From the NCBI RefSeq assembly GCF_016756615.1, contig NZ_AP023262.1, positions 7,999,501-8,063,500 of the forward strand: a DNA stretch of 64,000 nt. Reading direction: 5' to 3'. The notes below the pieces were generated by a model. It had not been told where the DNA came from. It did not search any database and was given only the letters and a program-made list of their open reading frames with translations. A program made the translations under genes and the position numbers. Positions 6,252-15,719 of this stretch are shown here, one piece after another (within the stretch, counting starts at the first letter, position 1; the number at the start of each line of letters is the position of its first letter). The DNA is from Mesorhizobium sp. L-8-3 (GTDB taxonomy: Bacteria; Pseudomonadota; Alphaproteobacteria; Rhizobiales; Rhizobiaceae).

Positions 6252-8975
6252 TCATTGCCCGCCAACATAAAGCGCAAGCGCAGCCATCGTCCCGATCGAT
6301 TGCTGGACGGTGTATTCCTGCTGCATGACCAAAGCAGGGTGCTCCACCAGATACTCGAAATAGGGCAGCGAGAAGCGCGGCGGGGCGATGCGGCGTTGCT
6401 CGGCATGCTCGGCGGTCCCCACCTCCGGAAGTGGAGACCACCAGGGGCCGAAGATCCAGCCATGGGCCGTTTTCGCCTGCGGCGCCCAGCCGTAGATCGT
6501 GATGCCATCAGGGGCGTCGATGCCCATCGCCAGGCTGTCCTCGTGCAAGGGATTGCCGACGGGCCGCAGGCCCGCGCCTGTCATCAGCGAAAGGCCGAGC
6601 TGGTTGGCGCCCAGCATGGCATGGTGGGCGCGCTCCATCACGCGCAGGATCGCGACATCGCCGCTCAGCCTGTGCGCGCGCATGAGAAGCTGCATCTGGT
6701 TGTAGTCGGGCGCCCCGCCCTGCCCCCAGCCGGCCGGTGCCGCCGGATGTTTCATGCCGGGATAGGTGAAACGGTCTTGCGCGGAGACCACGACAGCGGC
6801 CTCGCGCAGGAATGCCTGTCGGATATCGGCCGCCAGCCCCTCGTCCGCCCCCGGGCTGCTCATATAGTCCCAGGCGGCATCGCCCTTGTGCGCATAGAGG
6901 TCCCAGCCCTCGCGCCAACGCTCTTCGAAGAGTGCGCCATAGGCCGCTTGCCCCGTCAGGCGGAACAGCGCGGCCGCCGCTGCCGCGCGATACTCCGTCG
7001 CCAGGGCGTGCATCGCCGCCTTGCGTTCTTCCCACGCCCCGCCGGCGAAGGCGCCGGCAGCACTTCCTGCCGAAACGGCGTCGGCGTAGAAGGCATCGGG
7101 GTCGGCAAAGCCGCGCTCGCCCGCCCGCCATGCAGCCAATGCGCTGTCGCCGAAGAGCGCCGCAAGGCGCTCATTTCCAAGCCCCTTAAGCACCCTGGCG
7201 AGCTTGGCCGCGACGGCGGCATATTTGTAGCTCGACAGATGATCAGGCGCGTAGGCGAAGACCTGCTGATGTTCGAGATAGCTCGGCTCCCCCTTCAGCG
7301 GATGGCCGGCGCTTTCGATGCCGCCACGGATCGCGCCGTCGCTCGCCTGGAGGCGCCGGAAGAAATCCAGCACCCAGATCGCCTCATGGACCAGGTCCGG
7401 CAGCCCGTCCGTGTCGCGATAGGCTTCGTCGCCGAGCACCGCGCTGGATTTCGGCACGCCGAGGTCGATGCTGCGTTTCTCCGGCGGGAGGCTCTCGAAA
7501 GCCTCGAGCAGCAGCGCTGAAACCTCGACATGCTGGATGCGGCGGTCCCAGTCGCCGGCGTCCATATAGCCGCCCCAATAGTTTGCGGGCGCCCGGCGCT
7601 CCGTCAGCCAGGCCGGCTTGGCGCCATCCTCGAAGGGCACGAAGCCGCCACTGAACTCCGAGGACCAGGCGAGCGGCAGCAGGCTTTCGCGGATGTCCAT
7701 GCCGGCATCGGGTCGGAAGGCGGCAGGCCGCTCGTAACCGAAGCGGCCGTCGAGCGCGATGCCGCTGCGATGGTTGTAGAGCCCGCCGATCGACATACGC
7801 GCCGATTTGAGCCACACGTCCTCGGAGATCAGAAACGGATCCGATACGCCCAGCCCCGCTATCTGCAGCCGGTAGATGCCATCACGCGCCGGTATCCAAC
7901 CTGAATAGTCGAGCTCGAACACATAGGTGCCGGCGCGATTGGCGCGATGCGCCGGGGTGACTGTGGCGCCCACCGCGATTTCGGCCGGAAGCTCCCCGTC
8001 GACATCGACGACGTCGAAGCCTGTTTCGGTCGGCCGGTCGACTGTCGCGAAGGTTGCCGTGGCGTCCTGCTCTCCGCGCAACCTCTGAAGAGCGATGCGC
8101 TGGCCCTGGACGAGGCCGTGAGGACGACGGGTGGCGAAGGAGCGGCCAGCGACGGCGACGAGCGGAACCGGCTCGGCAGCGGCGTCGGCGGCATCAGGAA
8201 GATCCTGCGGGAGCCCGTTGCCGGGTTCCGGGTCGGACGGGCCGGCACGCAGCCTGACCGCGGCGGCGAAGACCTCTTCGCCGGCTTCGTCGAGGACCTT
8301 GAAGCGGTCGATCCCGTAACGGCGGAAGTCCACGGCCCCCTGGTCCGGTCCGCCCGGCAGCCAGAGCGACAGGAAGGCGATCTTGGCAAGGTCGGACCGC
8401 CGGTGCCCGATCTGCGTGGCATGGATGGACGCGGCGCGTGTGGAGCGATCGTCAAAGGTGATCCGCGTGCCGGCCGGCAGCGGGCCGCCGATCTCATATG
8501 TGCCCGGAGCGAGCGGGCGATCGAGCTGCAGATAGACCAGGTGCTTCATGGTCGCGCCGGTCCAGCTGTCTCCGCCGGGGCCACGGAACAGGCCGGAATC
8601 GTAAGGCATTGATTTGCGGTGGACCGCGACCACCCGGCGGCCGCCGATCGGCGCATAGGAAGCCGCATCATCGATCGCCGCGCGGTCGAGGAAGGCCTCG
8701 GGCGGGGTATCGGAGAGCCTGAGATGATCGCGTTTCGGCCCGATGACGAGGCCCCAGCCGTCGCCATGGCGGACCCAGCTTCCGGGCGCCTCGGTTCGCG
8801 GCCGGTCGAGGCTGATGATGGCGCCTTTCACGAAGGGGGCATCGCGCAGCTCGACCAGCACGATGTCGGGGGCGGCCATGGCAACGTCATGAACGCTCAC
8901 CCCGTCGGCACGGGCTGCCGCCGGGATAACGGCGAGCAATAGGAGAAGAAGCCAGCCTGTCACTCTTGCGAGCAT
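6252..8975 (-). CDS. GH9-type glycoside hydrolase (cellulase-like), exported
   Basis: The product is 907 residues with a clear signal peptide (MLARVTGWLLLLLLAVIPAA, cut near ARA-DG). An Ig-like region of the kind that precedes GH9 domains is suggested by GTYVFELDYSG and IYRLQIAGLGVSDPFLISED (about 350-390). The catalytic domain follows: NYWGGYMDAGDWDRR near residue 470 carries the DAGD aspartates of family GH9, and QQEYTVQQSIGTMAALALY at the C-terminus places Glu887 where GH9 enzymes have their general acid. Family members cut beta-1,4-glucans. In an exopolysaccharide locus this one may trim or release polymer in the periplasm. The N-terminal 300 residues have no motif I can name. No tandem partner gene lies on this strand. 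Confidence 0.8.
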   Translation of the reverse strand: MLARVTGWLLLLLLAVIPAAARADGVSVHDVAMAAPDIVLVELRDAPFVKGAIISLDRPRTEAPGSWVRHGDGWGLVIGPKRDHLRLSDTPPEAFLDRAAIDDAASYAPIGGRRVVAVHRKSMPYDSGLFRGPGGDSWTGATMKHLVYLQLDRPLAPGTYEIGGPLPAGTRITFDDRSTRAASIHATQIGHRRSDLAKIAFLSLWLPGGPDQGAVDFRRYGIDRFKVLDEAGEEVFAAAVRLRAGPSDPEPGNGLPQDLPDAADAAAEPVPLVAVAGRSFATRRPHGLVQGQRIALQRLRGEQDATATFATVDRPTETGFDVVDVDGELPAEIAVGATVTPAHRANRAGTYVFELDYSGWIPARDGIYRLQIAGLGVSDPFLISEDVWLKSARMSIGGLYNHRSGIALDGRFGYERPAAFRPDAGMDIRESLLPLAWSSEFSGGFVPFEDGAKPAWLTERRAPANYWGGYMDAGDWDRRIQHVEVSALLLEAFESLPPEKRSIDLGVPKSSAVLGDEAYRDTDGLPDLVHEAIWVLDFFRRLQASDGAIRGGIESAGHPLKGEPSYLEHQQVFAYAPDHLSSYKYAAVAAKLARVLKGLGNERLAALFGDSALAAWRAGERGFADPDAFYADAVSAGSAAGAFAGGAWEERKAAMHALATEYRAAAAAALFRLTGQAAYGALFEERWREGWDLYAHKGDAAWDYMSSPGADEGLAADIRQAFLREAAVVVSAQDRFTYPGMKHPAAPAGWGQGGAPDYNQMQLLMRAHRLSGDVAILRVMERAHHAMLGANQLGLSLMTGAGLRPVGNPLHEDSLAMGIDAPDGITIYGWAPQAKTAHGWIFGPWWSPLPEVGTAEHAEQRRIAPPRFSLPYFEYLVEHPALVMQQEYTVQQSIGTMAALALYVGGQ

Positions 8976-9071
8976 TCCCGCACCCTCGGCATTTCGCGTC
9001 GTTAACCCTATGACCGGATCGCGCCACCTGTTAACCAGGGTGGATACCCACCGTGATATAAGGGAGGGGTT

Positions 9072-9141
9072 AAAGCATGTCTCCCGAAACCGGGCATCGG
9101 CTTGGGGACAAAGACATGCGTCAAATCAAAGACCTACAGCG
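9072..9141. repeat. RIME-like rhizobial mosaic repeat
   Basis: GCATGTCTCCCGAAACCGG followed by GGGGACAAAGACATGCGTC and AAATCAAAGACCT matches the rhizobial intergenic mosaic type. A second copy in opposite orientation lies at 22983-23055, and shorter relatives lie at 42339 and 60846. The repeats are short, GC-rich and non-coding. Confidence 0.7.
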
Positions 9142-9200
9142 TGCTGTGTGAATCCATTCGCGGTACACGACAGAGTGGTTGAGGACATCCTGTTGGGGGC

Positions 9201-9380
9201 GGCGCATCTGCACCCCCCTCTGTCCTGCCGGACATCTCCCCCTCAAGGGGGGAGATTAGCCGTCATCCATCACGACGCCTGGTTCGGCGACGTAGATGAT
9301 TGGCGAAACCCGGGCGGCCAGCCAATCTCCCCCCTTGAGGGGGAGATGTCCGGCAGGACAGAGGGGGGTGCAGATGCGCC
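9201..9380. repeat. Perfect 57-bp inverted repeat with 66-bp spacer
   Basis: Arms 9201-9257 and 9324-9380 are exact reverse complements over 57 bp, beginning GGCGCATCTGCACCCCCCTC. Each arm also contains the inner palindrome CTCCCCCTCAAGGGGGGAG. A related copy lies at 15201-15360. Transcripts across it would form a very long hairpin. It sits in the gap between the divergent GH9 and polymerase genes. Confidence 0.95.
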
Positions 9381-9467
9381 AACCTACGTGACTTCCTCAA
9401 CCATTCTGTCCTGCACTGCGTGAATCCGTTTTCACGCGGCACGCTGTAACGGCCCGGGACAAGTTAG

Positions 9468-10826
9468 TTGAAATTCGTCGCTCTGTTCATAGCGCTGGCT
9501 GCTGTCTTTCCGCTCAGTCTGGCGTTGCGCAGCAATCCCCGCTTCGCCCGTCTCGTCTGGATGGCGTTCGGCATGCTGCCGTTCCTCGCCGCGGCCCTGC
9601 CACTGTTCGACATCGGCCTCGTTTCGCTCGCGGGAAGCTGGATCGGTTTCGTCTACAGCCTGGAAGTCACCATCGTCGACATCCTCGCGCTGGCCGCCCT
9701 CTTCGCCATTCCGGGCGGACGTGTTCCCTGGTGGTGCAAGCTGCCGCTGCTGGTCTATCTGCTGGCCGCGGCACTCTCCATCTTTCAGGCCGACGAGCCG
9801 CTGGCCGCCAGTTTCGGCGTCTGGCAGTTCGCCCGGATGTTCCTCGTCATGGTCGTCGTGACCCGGGCCTGCCGCGAAGCGCCGCTTGTGGTGCTCGACA
9901 TATTGCGCGGCATGGCCATCGGCATGGGCCTGCAACTCGTCGCGGTGCTCTACCAGCGCTTCGGCCTCGACCTGACCCAGGCGCGCGGCTTGTTCGTCCA
10001 CCAGAACACGCTGGGGATGACGACACATTTCGTGCTCTATCCGCATCTCGCCATGCTACTCTACGGCTATGGCCGCATGCGGCCACTGTTGCTGACCGTC
10101 GCGGCCACGGTGGTCGTCGTCGTCTTCACGGCCTCGCGCGCCACCGTCGGCTTGTCGGCGCTGGGCATGGGCCTGACCTATGGCGTGCTGGCTCTGGCGG
10201 GCCTGACGCAGCGCAAGGTCATGCTCGGTCTCTCGGCGGCCGCCGCCCTTGCGGTCATGGGGCCGCTCGCGGTGGCGTCCTTCGAGAAACGCTTCGAAGC
10301 GGTGCCGCTCACCGAGAACCAATATGACGAGCGCGCGGCCTTCAACAGGGCTGCCCTCTATATATTGGCGGACCATCCGGCCGGGATCGGCTCCAACCAC
10401 TATGTCCACATCGCCAGGAACTTCGGCTATTCCGACCGCGGCGGCGTCGCGCCCAGCGAGGGCAACCGCAACAACATCGTCCACAACGCCTATTGGCTCG
10501 CGGCCGCCGAGACCGGCTATTTCGGGCTGATCGGGTTCTGCATCATGCTGGCGGTGCCGCTGATCTGCGCATTGTGGACAGGATGGCGGGAGCGCAGGAC
10601 GATAGAAGGGAACCTCCTGATCGGAATGGGTATTGCCTTGCTGATCGCCTGCCTGCATTCGTTGTATGAATGGATCATCTTCGCCCGCGAGGTGCAATAT
10701 CTGTTGTTCACCACGATGGGCATGGTATTCGGGCTGACGCTCCATATCGGCGCCGCACGAAAGCTGGCCAGTCGTCCGGCCCAACGCATCGGACCCACCG
10801 CCGGGGCGCTCGGTCGATCGATCTGA
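9468..10826 (+). CDS. O-antigen ligase/polymerase family membrane protein (Wzy/ExoQ-like)
   Basis: This 452-residue protein is strongly hydrophobic throughout, with about ten to twelve membrane segments and one large periplasmic loop (roughly residues 270-340). The loop contains DERAAFNRAALYILADHPAG, IGSNHYVHIARN and NNIVHNAYWLAAAETGYFG. The H-N/H-x-Y pattern and loop position fit the Wzy_C polymerase/ligase family, which joins repeat units in the periplasm. The start is a TTG at 9468. It precedes the ExoF-like and ExoP-like genes, as expected for a Wzy-dependent export system. Confidence 0.85.
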   Translation: MKFVALFIALAAVFPLSLALRSNPRFARLVWMAFGMLPFLAAALPLFDIGLVSLAGSWIGFVYSLEVTIVDILALAALFAIPGGRVPWWCKLPLLVYLLAAALSIFQADEPLAASFGVWQFARMFLVMVVVTRACREAPLVVLDILRGMAIGMGLQLVAVLYQRFGLDLTQARGLFVHQNTLGMTTHFVLYPHLAMLLYGYGRMRPLLLTVAATVVVVVFTASRATVGLSALGMGLTYGVLALAGLTQRKVMLGLSAAAALAVMGPLAVASFEKRFEAVPLTENQYDERAAFNRAALYILADHPAGIGSNHYVHIARNFGYSDRGGVAPSEGNRNNIVHNAYWLAAAETGYFGLIGFCIMLAVPLICALWTGWRERRTIEGNLLIGMGIALLIACLHSLYEWIIFAREVQYLLFTTMGMVFGLTLHIGAARKLASRPAQRIGPTAGALGRSI

Positions 10827-10952
10827 AGGGCGTGGTAACCATGAATCGACAAAGCGGGGCGGCGACCCGCGGAATGGCGGCTTTCGGCGCGGGACTTCAG
10901 CCCATGTTAGCGCCTTGCGCCTAAAGCGGCCGGTAAGCGGAGTGCATATCGG

Positions 10953-12206
10953 ATGTCTGGTTTCCTGAGGAAAATTCGCGGCTTCGGCCTCCTGGCGCTT
11001 GCCGGCGCAATGTGCCTGTCGCTTCAGGCCGGGGCGGAGGAATACACGCTGGGCGTCCAGGATCGCGTCAAGGTCTATGTCTCGGAATGGCCGGCGCTCA
11101 GCACCGAGGTCGCCGTCGGGCCGGGCGGACAGGTTTCGTTGCCCGTGGTGGGCGAAGTCCCCGCCAAGGGTCTCACCACCGCGCAGCTCGCTACGGCCAT
11201 CGCCGAACGGCTGAAGCAGAAGGCCAACCTGCCGCAGCTTGTCGACACCTCGGTGGACATCGTCGCCTATCGGCCCTTCTACATCCTCGGCAGCGTGGCG
11301 ACCCCGGGAGAATACGCCTACCGGCCCGGCATGCTGGTGCTCAACGCCATGAGCCTCGCGGGAGGCATCTATCGAAACGAGCGCGGATCGGAATGGGAGA
11401 TCGAGCGCGTGTCGATCTCCAGCCGCGGCGAGCTTGCCGTGCTTGCCGGTCGCGGCATCGACCTCAACGCCGAGAGGGTGCGCCTCCAGGCCGAGCTCGA
11501 CGACGCGACCAAGTTCCCGGCGACCGCGCCCGGCACGGATGCCAGGACTGCGCGAGCGCTCGACGAACAGCGCGCCATCTTCGAGGCCGCCCTGCAACGG
11601 CACCTCGCGGAGAAGGCCTCGCTGGAAGAGTCCGCCGCGCTGCGTGAAAAGGAGGTCGCCTCGCTCGAAAAGCAGAGCGCCGATGTCGCCGACAAGCTCG
11701 AGGCCACCCGGACAGAGCTCGACCAGGTCCGAGCGCTGGCCAAGCGCGACCTGGCCGTCAACAAGCTCTTTCCGCTCGAACGGACCTTCGCGGATGTGAA
11801 ACGCGAGCAGCAGGCGGTCGAGATCGACAGGCTGCGCGCGATGCAGGAACTCAGCGGCCTGCAGCGCTCGGTGGCGGATCTCGAAGCGCGCCGGCACAAC
11901 GAGGCGCTTGCCGGCATCCAGCGTGTCGACGCCCAGCTGCGCGACATCGAGGAACAGAAACGTTCGCTGCTTCGACTGGTCGACGGCGCCGCCTATTATT
12001 CGTCGCTGCTGGCGGACTCGACCGCGGCCGAAGATCAGCAGCAGCTGCGTTTCACGATCGTGAGGACCGACGCGGAAGGCAAGATCAGCGAAATCGAAGC
12101 GACGGAAACGACCGAGGTCGAGCCGGGCGATATCGTCAAGGTCGTCCGCCTGCTCGACATGACGACAGGCGCACTGCCCGAAAGCACGCCGGGCGCCGCC
12201 CGCTGA
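10953..12206 (+). CDS. Polysaccharide export protein, ExoF/Wza-like with coiled coil
   Basis: The 417-residue product has a signal peptide (FGLLALAGAMCLSLQAGAEE). A polysaccharide-export domain opens YTLGVQDRVKVYVSEWP, and an SLBB-like segment reads FYILGSVATPGEYAYRPGM. A long coiled coil covers about residues 170-340 (for example EKASLEESAALREKEVASLE). This layout and the length (S. meliloti ExoF is about 420 residues) fit an outer-membrane or periplasmic exporter of the ExoF type. It lies 23 bp upstream of the ExoP-like gene, its usual partner. Confidence 0.85.
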   Translation: MSGFLRKIRGFGLLALAGAMCLSLQAGAEEYTLGVQDRVKVYVSEWPALSTEVAVGPGGQVSLPVVGEVPAKGLTTAQLATAIAERLKQKANLPQLVDTSVDIVAYRPFYILGSVATPGEYAYRPGMLVLNAMSLAGGIYRNERGSEWEIERVSISSRGELAVLAGRGIDLNAERVRLQAELDDATKFPATAPGTDARTARALDEQRAIFEAALQRHLAEKASLEESAALREKEVASLEKQSADVADKLEATRTELDQVRALAKRDLAVNKLFPLERTFADVKREQQAVEIDRLRAMQELSGLQRSVADLEARRHNEALAGIQRVDAQLRDIEEQKRSLLRLVDGAAYYSSLLADSTAAEDQQQLRFTIVRTDAEGKISEIEATETTEVEPGDIVKVVRLLDMTTGALPESTPGAAR

Positions 12207-12229
12207 CGCCCGCGGAAGGAATAACGACG

Positions 12230-13813
12230 ATGCTCGAGGCAAACCATTTGCAGCATCCCCTGACCGAGGAGAGCGTGCGTACGCCGGGCGAGACCTATGA
12301 TTGGCGCTGGATGCTGCGCGCCTTGCTTCGACGCCCCCTGCCGATCGTGATCGTGCCCGCGCTCTGCGTTCTGGCGGCGGTGGCCTATGTCATGCTGCGG
12401 CCGGCCAACTACACGGCGGTCACCATTTTGAACGTCACCGACTTGAGGCTCGCGAGCAGCGGCCAGGACACGTTCTTCGCCGAAGCGCAGTTCGAGCCGA
12501 GCTTCCTGGAAACGCAGATCCAGATCGTCGCATCGGAGCCGGTGGCGCGGACGGTGATCGACAAGGTCAAGCTGGCGGAGGCGACCGGCGGCGATGTCGA
12601 GCGGGCCCTGAAGCGATTCCGTAGCAGCCTGTCGGTGCAGCGCGTGGGCCAGAGCAATCTCGTGGCCATCGCCTATACGGCGCGCGACCCGCAGCTCGCC
12701 GCGACGGTCGCCAACGAAGTGGCCACGGCCTATATGGCGAAACTCCATGCCGACCGCGAGCTTGCCGTCCAGTCGGCGAGCAGCTGGCTGCGCGATCGCC
12801 TGCGCGAAGTGGGGCCGAAGGCGCAAATCGTATCGGCCGCCACGCCGCCGATCGACAAGAGCGACATGCGCGGCATCCTGATCATCGCCGCAGCCGCTGT
12901 CGCCGGCGCCGTTGCCGGGGCCTTGATATCCCTCGTGCTCGCTTTCCTCGACCGCCGCATCCGCACGCCCGAACAGGCCCTGGCCGCCAGCGGCGCCGAA
13001 TGCCTCGGCATCGTGCCGCTGCTGGAACCGGCTGCGCGCGGCAGTACGGGCACGATGACCACGGGCTCGGGCCGTTTCGATTTTGCCGCGGCAGACACCA
13101 TCCTCTCCGAGGTGGCGGCCCGCCCCTTTTCGCCGACCTGGCAGGCCCTGCGCAATGTCGGCGTCGCCATCGACGCACCGACGTCACGCCTGCGCAGGCT
13201 GGCGGTCACGTCGGCGCTATCAGGCGAAGGCAAGACGACGATATCAGCCAATCTCGCTTTGATGGCAGCAGCCGGCGGCAAGCGTGTGCTCCTGGTCGAC
13301 GCGCAGCCCTACGACCCTGCCCTCTCCCGTGCCCTGGCGCCGTCGGCACGCACCGGGCTCGGCACGCTGCTTGCCGAGGCAGACACCAACCTTGCCGCCC
13401 ATGTGCTCGAAGACCCGCGCTCGGGCGTGCATTTCCTCGCTTTCGGCAAGCCGGGCGATCCGGCAGCCAGCACCCAGCTTCTATGGTCGCCGGCCATGGA
13501 TCGGCTCTTCCATCAGGCAACGGGCTATGATCTCGTCGTCTTCGACATGCCGCCATTGCTGGCGAGCGGCGACCTGCGCGCCGCCGCGGCCCATGTCGAC
13601 GCGTTCCTGCTGGTCGCGGAATGGGGCAAGGTCTCGACCGACGAGCTCGGCGCGGCCCTAGCGCTTGCCGCTCCAGTCCGCGACCGGCTGATCGGCACCG
13701 TGCTCAACAAGGCGGCCATGGGAAAGAAACAAAGGCTGCTGTCGCCCGAGGCGGCCATCCTCGCCCGCCAGTCGGCATTCGCGACGGCGGCCGGCAAGGA
13801 CCGTGGGCGCTGA
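12230..13813 (+). CDS. Chain-length determinant / BY-kinase-like protein (ExoP/Wzc-like)
   Basis: This 527-residue inner-membrane protein has a Wzz domain with membrane segments near residues 38-60 (LPIVIVPALCVLAAVAYVML) and 222-245. A cytoplasmic P-loop ATPase domain follows: SALSGEGKTTISANLA is Walker A, VLLVDAQPYDP is Walker A', and LVVFDMPPLLASGD is Walker B. In these systems it sets polymer length with the exporter encoded just upstream. The C-terminus lacks the tyrosine-rich tail of classical BY-kinases, so autophosphorylation there is doubtful. The periplasmic part is short compared with S. meliloti ExoP (about 786 residues). Confidence 0.85.
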   Translation: MLEANHLQHPLTEESVRTPGETYDWRWMLRALLRRPLPIVIVPALCVLAAVAYVMLRPANYTAVTILNVTDLRLASSGQDTFFAEAQFEPSFLETQIQIVASEPVARTVIDKVKLAEATGGDVERALKRFRSSLSVQRVGQSNLVAIAYTARDPQLAATVANEVATAYMAKLHADRELAVQSASSWLRDRLREVGPKAQIVSAATPPIDKSDMRGILIIAAAAVAGAVAGALISLVLAFLDRRIRTPEQALAASGAECLGIVPLLEPAARGSTGTMTTGSGRFDFAAADTILSEVAARPFSPTWQALRNVGVAIDAPTSRLRRLAVTSALSGEGKTTISANLALMAAAGGKRVLLVDAQPYDPALSRALAPSARTGLGTLLAEADTNLAAHVLEDPRSGVHFLAFGKPGDPAASTQLLWSPAMDRLFHQATGYDLVVFDMPPLLASGDLRAAAAHVDAFLLVAEWGKVSTDELGAALALAAPVRDRLIGTVLNKAAMGKKQRLLSPEAAILARQSAFATAAGKDRGR

Positions 13814-13819
13814 GCCGCG

Positions 13820-15082
13820 ATGAAGATAGCCTACCTCCTCAACACCTATCCGGCTCCAAGCAGCACCTTCATCCGCGGCGAGATCGAGGCCCTGGAGGAA
13901 CTCGGCGTCGCGGTGACGCGGTTCGCCGTGCGCCGGTTCGACGGCCCGCTCGTCGACCCCGCCGACAAGCGCGAGGCAGGCATCACGCACTATCTTCTCG
14001 ACGACAACAAGAAGGGCCTGCTCCTCGCGGCGCTCAAGGAGCTGGCGGTCAATCCGGTCGGCCTTATTAGGGCCCTGCCTGTCTGGCTGAGGCTCTTGCG
14101 CAACGCGCGCGGAGGCGTCGTCAGGCATGCCGCCTATCTCGTCCAGGCAGCGGCCTTGCGCCAGGAAGCCGAGCGACAGGGTATCCGTCACGTCCATACG
14201 CATTACAGCAACAACCCGACTGCGGTCGCGATGCTGTCCTCGATCCTCGGCGGCCCGAGCTACAGCTTCACCGCCCACGGCCCCGACGAATTCGCCGATC
14301 CAGAGCTTCTGAGCTTCGAGGACAAGATCGCACGGGCCGCTTTCGTCGTCGGCATATCCGCCTATGGCCGCAAGCTGCTCACGAGCCTTGCGCGACCGGC
14401 CGATGCGGCGAAGGTCCAGGTCGTCCATTGCGGCATCGAGCTCGACAACTTTGCGGTCGCCCCTGATGTCGCGGCGGATAATTTCACCTTCGTTTGTGTC
14501 GGGCGCCTCTGCCAGGCCAAGGGCCAGGTCCACATTCCCGCCGCCGTCGCCGCGCTGAAGGGGCAGTTTCCCGGGCTTCGCGTGGTGCTGGTGGGCGACG
14601 GCGACAGCAGGGCTGAGATCGAGGCCGAGATCGAAAAGCACGGCGTCGGCCGCGAGGTGGTGCTGCACGGCTGGGCGAGCAACCAGGAGGTCCGCCGCCT
14701 GATCGCCTCCGGCCGTGCCCTGCTCCTGCCGAGCCACGCCGAAGGGCTGCCGATCGTCATCATGGAATCGCTCGCCCTCGGCCGTCCGGTGCTTTCGACC
14801 ACTGTCGCCGGCATTCCCGAGCTCGTCGACGCCGAATGCGGCTGGCTGGTGGAACCCGGCAATCACGACCAGCTCGTCGCGGCCATGCGCACCGCCCTCG
14901 AAGCCAGCCCCGCGACACTTCAGGCAATGGGCAGGCACGGCCGCGCCCGCGTGGAAGAACGCCACGACCGCCGCGCGCTCGGCCGGCAGTTGAGGACGCT
15001 GTTTGCGCGGACCGACGCCGGCGCACTCGACGCGAAAGCGACCAACGCGACGGCCGAAGCCCTTACAGACGCGGCGGACTGA
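13820..15082 (+). CDS. Family 4 glycosyltransferase
   Basis: A 420-residue GT-B enzyme starting MKIAYLLNTYPAPSSTFIRG, a beginning typical of WcaL/ExoL-like exopolysaccharide glycosyltransferases. The donor half has FVCVGRLCQAKGQVHIPAAV, VVLVGDGDSRAEIE and the nucleotide-sugar motif SHAEGLPIVIMESLALGRP, whose EGLPIVIME is the E-x7-E site of GT4 enzymes. It follows the ExoP-like gene by 6 bp and closes this plus-strand group. It probably adds one sugar to the lipid-linked repeat unit. The sugar is not readable from sequence. Confidence 0.87.
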   Translation: MKIAYLLNTYPAPSSTFIRGEIEALEELGVAVTRFAVRRFDGPLVDPADKREAGITHYLLDDNKKGLLLAALKELAVNPVGLIRALPVWLRLLRNARGGVVRHAAYLVQAAALRQEAERQGIRHVHTHYSNNPTAVAMLSSILGGPSYSFTAHGPDEFADPELLSFEDKIARAAFVVGISAYGRKLLTSLARPADAAKVQVVHCGIELDNFAVAPDVAADNFTFVCVGRLCQAKGQVHIPAAVAALKGQFPGLRVVLVGDGDSRAEIEAEIEKHGVGREVVLHGWASNQEVRRLIASGRALLLPSHAEGLPIVIMESLALGRPVLSTTVAGIPELVDAECGWLVEPGNHDQLVAAMRTALEASPATLQAMGRHGRARVEERHDRRALGRQLRTLFARTDAGALDAKATNATAEALTDAAD

Positions 15083-15200
15083 TCCTCGCTCTCCAGTTCC
15101 GCCGACCCGTCGGGCTACGTTATGCAGGTCGCGAAAGTACCCCTGCCATGAAGGCAGAGCGGAAAGCCTTTTTGTTTCAGTCGGATAAGGTTCTGCCAGA

Positions 15201-15360
15201 TACCCCTCTCTGTCCTGCCGGACATCTCCCCCACAAGGGGGGGAGACCGGCCGGCCGCTTGGATTTCGCCAATCATCAACGTTGCAAGACGAGAGCCGTC
15301 ATCGATGACAGCCAGTCTCCCCCCTTGTGGGGGAGATGTCCGGCAGGACAGAGAGGGGTA
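15201..15360. repeat. Long inverted repeat, same family as at 9201-9380
   Basis: Arms of 46-47 bp at 15201-15247 and 15314-15360 share TACCCCTCTCTGTCCTGCCG and GACATCTCCCCCACAAGGGG. They are reverse complements apart from one extra G in the left arm. The spacer is 66 bp. The inner CCACAAGGGG replaces the CTCAAGGGG of the first copy. Confidence 0.93.
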
Positions 15361-15409
15361 CGAAGATACACGGCACTTTCATCCAGGATGGCGTCCGGCG
15401 CCGGGCGGT

Positions 15410-15600
15410 GTGTCTCATCCGACCGCGCTTCGCGCGGCCACCTTCTCCCACAAGGGAGAAGGGAGCGCCGGCAGCAGCGTTTCGGTCAATCGCAGACGTT
15501 GGTGATTTGCAGAGGCGGCCAAGCCAGGCTCCAGCCTTCTCCCCTTGTGGGAGAAGGTGGCCTCGCCCGGAAGGGCGAGGTCGGATGAGGGGTACTTCCA
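15410..15600. repeat. Compound palindromic repeat, CTCATCCGACC / CCTTCTCCC family
   Basis: The left half has CTCATCCGACCGCGCTTCGC and CCACCTTCTCCCACAAGGG. The right half has CTTCTCCCCTTGTGGGAGAA, GGTGGCCTCGCCC and GAGGTCGGATGAGGGG. The middle (TTTCGGTCAATCGCAGACG) is related to the middle of the copy at 49925-50066. Further copies are at 18246-18322 and, split by an insertion sequence, at 48229-50066. Confidence 0.85.
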
Positions 15601-15719
15601 CGATGTGCGGCATCCCTTGGAGCATCCCTGCCATCAAGCTCCATCGTCGGCTTTCCGGAATTGCGCTCCTCGCGCTGGCGCCGACAATCAGTCCATCGAG
15701 GCCGACCCGGCCGACCACG

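Noticed and set aside
9010..9423. Plus-strand frame of 137 codons over the inverted repeats
   Set aside because: Most of it is the 57-bp inverted repeat and the mosaic repeat; the translation has no protein character.
10056..12242. Minus-strand open frame of 728 codons opposite the polymerase and ExoF-like genes
   Set aside because: It is antisense to genes with clear domains, is rich in Arg/Gly/Asp as GC-rich shadows are, and shows no family motif.
9201..15360. Paired repeats considered as ends of a composite transposon
   Set aside because: The two loci are self-contained palindromes with no transposase between them; the enclosed genes are normal exopolysaccharide genes.
15083..15719. Repeated palindromes considered as a CRISPR array
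   Set aside because: There are no regular direct repeats with unique spacers; the units are inverted repeats of two known intergenic families.
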